A DNA stretch of 54,604 nucleotides from contig CANRDO010000020.1 of the NCBI GenBank assembly GCA_947629385.1, forward strand, positions 1 to 54,604. The letters are read 5' to 3'. The position numbers were made by a program, and so were the translations under genes. Position 1 is the first letter of the stretch. Every line of letters begins with the position of its first letter. The stretch is from an uncultured Lachnospiraceae bacterium (GTDB taxonomy: Bacteria > Bacillota > Clostridia > Lachnospirales > Lachnospiraceae). Shown here one piece after another: positions 50,642 through 54,604 of the stretch. Below the pieces are notes generated by a model. It worked only from the letters and a program-made list of their open reading frames with translations. It made no database searches and was not told the origin of the DNA.

Positions 50642-50912
50642 TTGCCTTTATGGCGAAAAGGCAGAAGCCGCTTGTTCGATACTGATTAATATTAGCATAT
50701 ATGATATGGCCTTCGCAAGCTTTGCAAAAAATATTTCAGAAAAGTAAATTTTGCGAAAGGAATTCGGGGAAGAAAACATTATACAGAATTGACAAAATGC
50801 GCTATAATTACTTTGTATATTCGATTATTCGACAGGGAATGATAAACAATACGGCGGAATGCAGAAACAAGGGAATATGTACTTTATATAAAAAGAGAAG
50901 GAGATGATAGAT

Positions 50913-51215
50913 ATGTTGATTATTAAGACACAGGAACAGTTTGAAAAGGATGTGCTCAACGCGGATAAACCGGTGATGGTTGATTTTTATGCGGAGTGGT
51001 GCGGCCCGTGCAAGGCGATGGCGCCTCTGATGGAGGAGCTGGACGGTGAGCAGGATCGATACTATGTCGGAAAGGTGAATGTGGACGAGCTGCCGGATTT
51101 GGCGCGGCAGTACAAGGTTGCCTCGGTGCCGACCGTGCTTGCATTTCGGGACGGGGATTGCGTCAACCGGAGCGTCGGGCTCTCGAACCGTGAGGAGCTG
51201 GAAGGACTGTTCTGA
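50913..51215 (+). CDS. thioredoxin
   Basis: A 100-residue thioredoxin with the active-site pair Cys30-Gly-Pro-Cys33 in FYAEWCGPCKAM and the cis-Pro loop in VASVPTVLAF. It reduces protein disulfides. AAGGAGA precedes the ATG at 50913 at good spacing; an ATG at 50904 lies too close to it. No thioredoxin reductase gene is adjacent. Confidence 0.95.
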   Translation: MLIIKTQEQFEKDVLNADKPVMVDFYAEWCGPCKAMAPLMEELDGEQDRYYVGKVNVDELPDLARQYKVASVPTVLAFRDGDCVNRSVGLSNREELEGLF

Positions 51216-51612
51216 AATCAGGACTGTTTCGAGAGAGAATGCCGAAGGAAATTTTTTCGGGTTTTGCGAGAGGACAGCAATATGCGGGCAGACCTATGGT
51301 TGCTAATGAATTTGGGCGGCGGGTGCGAAATCCTGCCGCTCGATTTATAAAATTCGAAGTCTGATCTGTAAAATCTTGTTGCCTTGTCGGGAAAGCTATC
51401 TTATAATATTTTTCACAGATACGGCAAAATGATGTGAGTTTGAAGATGCAACGGATGGGTGCAATGAATGGCGCCGGAAAATCTTCGAAATTGATCTGAC
51501 AATGGATTTGGCGAATGAATCTGACGAATGAACTTAGAGTATATTCGTGGTCGCTGAGAAAGAGAAAAATCGAAAATCGTCCGGGATACGGCGGGCGGGA
51601 ATGGAGAGGACA
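51216..51612 (+). other. guaA leader region
   Basis: 397 bases before guaA. They hold the promoter at 51379-51407 and then about 200 nt of leader. I looked for a purine riboswitch and found none of its conserved junction pieces. A T-rich, weakly paired stretch near 51240-51260 could be the end of the thioredoxin unit. Confidence 0.45.
51379..51407 (+). promoter_or_regulatory. guaA promoter
   Basis: TTGCCT (51379-51384) and a perfect TATAAT (51402-51407), 17 bp apart. Confidence 0.65.
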
Positions 51613-53157
51613 ATGAAGAGAGAGACCGTTATCGTTTTGGATTTCGGGGGACAGTACAATCAGCTGGTGGCCCGCAGGGTTCGGGAATGCAACGTGTACT
51701 GTGAAATTTATTCTTACCGGACGGAGCTTGAAAAGATTAAGGCAATGAACCCCAGGGGGATCATTTTGACAGGCGGGCCGAACAGCTGCTATGAGCCGGG
51801 CGCGCCGACTTACACGAAAGAACTGTTCGAGCTGGGCATTCCGATACTTGGGCTGTGCTACGGCGCGCAGCTGATGCAGTTTGTGCTCGGAGGCGAGGTG
51901 AAACATGCCCTGGTGCGTGAGTACGGCAAGATCGAGGTGACGGTCGACCGTTCTTGCAGATTGTTTGAGAATGTGTCGGAGAGGACAATCTGCTGGATGA
52001 GCCACAATGATTACATCGCGAAGATTGCGCCGGGCTTCCGCATTACCGCGCACACGGCGGACTGTCCAGTGGCGGCGGCGGAGAATGAGGAACAGAAGCT
52101 CTACGCGATCCAGTTCCACCCGGAGGTGTTACATACACAGGAAGGCACGAAGATGTTGGAGAACTTTGTGCTACGCGTCTGCGGCTGCGCCGGGGACTGG
52201 CGCATGGATTCGTTTGTGGAGGAGTCCATCAAAGCGATCCGCGCGAAGGTCGGAGACGGCAAGGTGCTCTGCGCGCTCTCGGGCGGCGTGGATTCGTCTG
52301 TGGCGGCGGTGCTGCTGGCAAAGGCAGTCGGCGAACAGCTGACCTGCGTGTTCGTAGATCACGGGCTGCTGCGCAAAAATGAGGGGGACGAGGTGGAGGC
52401 AGTGTTCGGCCCGGACGGTCCGTACCGCCTGAATTTTATCCGTGTGAATGCGCAGGAGCGTTTCTATAAAAAACTGGCTGGGGTTTCCGAGCCGGAAAAA
52501 AAGCGCAAGATCATCGGCGAGGAGTTTATCCGCGTCTTTGAGGAAGAGGCGAAGAAGATCGGCGCAGTTGATTTCTTGGTGCAGGGGACGATCTACCCGG
52601 ACGTGGTGGAGAGCGGTCTCGGCGGCGAGTCGGCCGTCATCAAATCCCACCACAACGTAGGCGGCCTGCCGGATTATGTGGATTTCAAGGAGATCATCGA
52701 GCCGCTGCGGGATTTGTTCAAGGACGAGGTGCGAAAAGCCGGACTGGAGCTCGGCATTCCGGAGTATCTGGTCTATCGACAGCCGTTCCCCGGTCCGGGA
52801 CTCGGGATCCGCATCATCGGCGAGGTGACGGCGGAGAAGGTGCGCATTGTGCAGGACGCGGACGCGATCTACCGCGAAGAGGTCGCCAATGCGGGACTTG
52901 ACAGGAGCATCGGGCAGTACTTCGCGGCGCTCACCAACATGCAGAGCGTCGGCGTGATGGGCGACGAGCGCACCTACGATTATGCGGTGGCGCTTCGTGC
53001 GGTGAATACGATCGACTTCATGACGGCCGAGGCGGCGGAGATCCCGTTCGCGGTGCTTCAGAGGGTGATGAGCCGGATCATCAACGAGGTGAAAGGCGTG
53101 AACCGCGTGCTCTATGACCTCACGAGTAAGCCGCCGGGGACGATAGAGCTTGAGTAA
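51613..53157 (+). CDS. guaA: GMP synthase (glutamine-hydrolysing)
   Basis: A 514-residue GMP synthase that converts XMP to GMP. The glutaminase domain has the nucleophile Cys82 in [11 protein letters not shown] and [12 protein letters not shown]; the ATP pyrophosphatase domain has the PP-loop [11 protein letters not shown] and the C-terminal dimer region [15 protein letters not shown] to [15 protein letters not shown]. The start at 51613 gives the family beginning [17 protein letters not shown]; an ATG at 51601 is also in frame. The 3' end of guaA is a well-known integration site for mobile elements, and the DNA that follows changes in character. Confidence 0.96.
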   Translation: MKRETVIVLDFGGQYNQLVARRVRECNVYCEIYSYRTELEKIKAMNPRGIILTGGPNSCYEPGAPTYTKELFELGIPILGLCYGAQLMQFVLGGEVKHALVREYGKIEVTVDRSCRLFENVSERTICWMSHNDYIAKIAPGFRITAHTADCPVAAAENEEQKLYAIQFHPEVLHTQEGTKMLENFVLRVCGCAGDWRMDSFVEESIKAIRAKVGDGKVLCALSGGVDSSVAAVLLAKAVGEQLTCVFVDHGLLRKNEGDEVEAVFGPDGPYRLNFIRVNAQERFYKKLAGVSEPEKKRKIIGEEFIRVFEEEAKKIGAVDFLVQGTIYPDVVESGLGGESAVIKSHHNVGGLPDYVDFKEIIEPLRDLFKDEVRKAGLELGIPEYLVYRQPFPGPGLGIRIIGEVTAEKVRIVQDADAIYREEVANAGLDRSIGQYFAALTNMQSVGVMGDERTYDYAVALRAVNTIDFMTAEAAEIPFAVLQRVMSRIINEVKGVNRVLYDLTSKPPGTIELE

Positions 53158-53351
53158 TTTGGAAGGTCGCAGAGATCCAGTATTAATGCGGGTTTGCGGC
53201 ATTTCAACAGGTCTTTTGATAACAATTTGATAACAGTCGCATAAGAGCGATTATTCTTGTAACCCGGTGGTTTTTGGGTAAGAGAATGATTGAAAAGCGG
53301 ATTGTGTGACTGTCGTCCAGAGCCAGACTCTGAACGAATCCATATTGGAAT

Positions 53352-53393
53352 GCCCTTAGCTGTGGGTAATGGCTCATAGCTAAGGGCGTTTTT
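53352..53393 (+). terminator. terminator-like hairpin downstream of guaA
   Basis: A perfect 10-bp stem GCCCTTAGCT (53352-53361) with AGCTAAGGGC (53378-53387), then T5 at 53389-53393. It lies about 200 bp after guaA; the bases between (53158-53351) hold no recognisable gene. Confidence 0.75.
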
Positions 53394-53406
53394 GTCGTGA
53401 TTATTT

Positions 53407-53598
53407 TTAGTCGATGTCTTCAGAAAATATTCTTCTGAAGCTTTGAAAATTATCGCCAAACTCTTTGTAAAATTCTCGTTTTGATATGGGTTTCTTTGTA
53501 GAGAGTTTTTCGTAGAGGGTGTATGCAGCAGTCACTAAAGTTAATGTGTTGAAATCTGTGATTTCACTGATTATTTCTTTATCGTGATTTGAAATCAT
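53407..53598 (-). CDS. hypothetical small protein of the putative mobile element
   Basis: 63 residues I do not recognise, helical and charged (IISEITDFNTLTLVTAAYTL, then FYKEFGDNFQSFRRIF). A strong site (GAGGAGG) precedes the ATG. It lies 18 bases after the XRE regulator on the same strand and is probably co-transcribed with it. Possible role in control of the element, not shown. Confidence 0.7.
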   Translation of the reverse strand: MISNHDKEIISEITDFNTLTLVTAAYTLYEKLSTKKPISKREFYKEFGDNFQSFRRIFSEDID

Positions 53599-53616
53599 CG
53601 TTATATCCTCCTCGTT

Positions 53617-54144
53617 TTAATCACTGAGTTTATCCTTGAGCGCTTCAACAAGAGCGTCACTAAGCTCCTGCGAAGGAACTTTCGCCCAGATTTGCGTGGT
53701 ATCGAACTTTGGATAGTAATAACGCCAACGGTCGTATTCTTCCCTGCTGATCTCACCGGCAGAGAGTTTGTCCGCCTGTTCTTTCCACGCATAGAGTTGT
53801 TCAAGTAGATTGTAAGCTCCTGTACCCTTATTTTTGTCTACTTTCAGACAGACGTCTCCGTCTGTTTCACTGATGGTCAGGCCGTAAATATCTTCAAGGG
53901 CAAATAAGGTGTGCATGAGGCCGACATAGCTGTCTATATCGGGAACATCAAGAGCCTGCGGAGAAACGTCAAGAGCCTGTGCAAGCGCAGCGGTCAAATC
54001 TGCTTTTGGTTTGCGGGAGCCGGTTTCATATTGAGCCAGACGGACGTCGGCACTCCGATCAGGGAAGCCGACAAGCGTACCAAGATATTTTTGTGTCATG
54101 CCCCGCATAGTGCGGAAAAAATGGATTCTTTCACCGATAGCCAT
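53617..54144 (-). CDS. XRE-family helix-turn-helix regulator
   Basis: A 175-residue protein. Residues 1-60 form a lambda-repressor-like HTH (IHFFRTMRGMTQKYLGTLVG, VRLAQYETGSRKPKADLTAA), and the rest is a helical domain found in regulators of clostridial integrative elements (QLYAWKEQADKLSAGEISRE near 118-137). It is divergent from the excisionase-like gene. Its promoter and the opposite one share the motif ATATGTTTAG, which makes it the likely repressor of both. Confidence 0.85.
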   Translation of the reverse strand: MAIGERIHFFRTMRGMTQKYLGTLVGFPDRSADVRLAQYETGSRKPKADLTAALAQALDVSPQALDVPDIDSYVGLMHTLFALEDIYGLTISETDGDVCLKVDKNKGTGAYNLLEQLYAWKEQADKLSAGEISREEYDRWRYYYPKFDTTQIWAKVPSQELSDALVEALKDKLSD

Positions 54145-54176
54145 AGTGTTTTACTCCTTGCATATTTGGTGTAAAC

Positions 54177-54206
54177 AGTATAGCAGATATGTTTAGGTAA
54201 TGTCAA
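54177..54206 (-). promoter_or_regulatory. promoter of the XRE regulator gene with operator in the spacer
   Basis: On the minus strand TTGACA (complement of 54201-54206) and TATACT (complement of 54177-54182), 18 bp apart. The spacer contains ATATGTTTAG (54187-54196, read on the plus strand). Confidence 0.7.
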
Positions 54207-54248
54207 TAAAAATATAACAAAAAAGTTTAATATTTTCCTTGAAACCAC

Positions 54249-54305
54249 TTGACAATAGCAAATATGTTTAGTATAATACAAAAGAAATTAAACATATAAG
54301 TTTAG
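54249..54305 (+). promoter_or_regulatory. rightward promoter with repeated operator motif
   Basis: TTGACA (54249-54254) and TATAAT (54272-54277), 17 bp apart, with ATATGTTTAG (54262-54271) in the spacer. An inverted pair follows: TTAAACATAT (54288-54297) and AAGTTTAG (54298-54305). The same motif in both divergent promoters suggests one regulator switches between them. Confidence 0.7.
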
Positions 54306-54480
54306 TAATATAAAAAATGAATGACCGTCCGGAAAGAATAAACCGCCATGATCTTGCCTGACTGCAAGTGAGCGCCTGATGTACTGCGGTGTATTAGGAC
54401 AGCACAGCGCCGAAAAGGGAGTGCCTGCTGGAACTTTTACCGGATAGAACGGCGGAACGAGAAAAGGAAGGATTGATAGG

Positions 54481-54604
54481 ATGGAGAACAGATTTATCCG
54501 TGCAGATGATGTGGCGCGGGAATTAGGCGTATCAAAGCCTTATGCCTATAAATTGATCAGACAGTTAAATGAGGAGCTGAAAGCACAGGGTTTTATTACG
54601 ATTG
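54481..54604 (+). CDS. excisionase-like HTH protein of an integrative element (partial)
   Basis: The first 41 residues of a protein cut by the window end. FIRADDVARELGVSKPYAYK is a MerR/excisionase-type helix-turn-helix, and the continuing LIRQLNEELKAQGF is usual for small DNA-binding proteins near the start of Tn916-like and related conjugative elements. A leader of about 200 nt separates it from its promoter. The call as an ICE gene is inference; only the HTH is visible. Confidence 0.65.
   Translation, partial: MENRFIRADDVARELGVSKPYAYKLIRQLNEELKAQGFITI

Noticed and set aside
50761..50830. TTGACA followed by TATAAT near 50789-50815 as thioredoxin promoter
   Set aside because: The two boxes are only about 8 bp apart, too close to act together; other pairings in this AT-rich stretch are ambiguous.
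51216..51612. Possible purine riboswitch before guaA
   Set aside because: The leader has a suitable length, but I could not find the conserved three-way junction bases of the purine aptamer.

Overview
The window reads as a chromosomal segment of a gut-type clostridial bacterium, most likely Lachnospiraceae (Bacillota). This rests on protein families typical of that group (Rpn/PD-(D/E)XK proteins, DUF6483, DUF6171, a collagen-like surface protein, BceRSAB- and YtrA-type modules, GH2 and GH51 plant-glycan enzymes), Gram-positive style promoters and ribosome binding sites, and a tRNA gene without an encoded CCA. Most of the window is moderately GC-rich. The first gene (116-946) is strikingly AT-rich and looks imported.

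Layout. 1-9484 is the end of a surface-polysaccharide locus: a DUF115/MptE-like protein, a flippase with a disturbed N-terminus, an Rpn nuclease on the other strand, then a co-directional cassette of three CMP-sugar (acylneuraminate-type) cytidylyltransferases, an HpcH/HpaI aldolase, a two-domain DRE-TIM aldolase-like protein and a KDG-type sugar kinase. The cassette carries two poly-G tracts and a tandemly duplicated start codon, so it may be phase-variable. 9485-23217 holds a Na/Pi symporter, the PdxR/PdxST vitamin B6 module, a HicAB toxin-antitoxin pair with an operator inside its promoter, an MBL hydrolase, tRNA-Glu(CUC), an ABC exporter, a SpoIID-like/peptidoglycan-binding protein and a GH2 beta-mannosidase. 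23509-23870, otherwise an apparently empty gap, holds what looks like a par/Fst-type type I toxin-antitoxin locus: a 28-residue membrane peptide gene and a convergent antisense RNA, joined by a near-perfect 20-bp direct repeat and a shared terminator hairpin. carAB follows, with a structured leader.

28439-40000 contains a 181-bp dispersed repeat (second copy at 20362-20542), a phospholipase C-like protein, DUF6171, GH51 arabinofuranosidase, a YtrA-type GntR/ABC operon with palindromic operators, a collagen-like protein, a zinc macrodomain ADP-ribosyl hydrolase, an alpha/beta hydrolase, a polyol-type dehydrogenase, and a family 2 glycosyltransferase whose ribosome binding site lies in a hairpin. 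40022-45289 is DUF6483 followed by a complete Bce-type antimicrobial peptide sensing and detoxification module. 45323-50547 has a duplicated-domain DUF1113 membrane protein, REP-like palindromic repeats, an acyltransferase, a family 6 UDG-type glycosylase and a solo LarC. 50913-53157 is thioredoxin and guaA.

The right end (from about 53158) looks like the edge of an integrated mobile element at the guaA 3' end, with an XRE regulator and an excisionase-like gene (cut by the window) on divergent promoters that share an operator motif. Functions are assigned from protein and nucleotide patterns read by eye; no database search was run.
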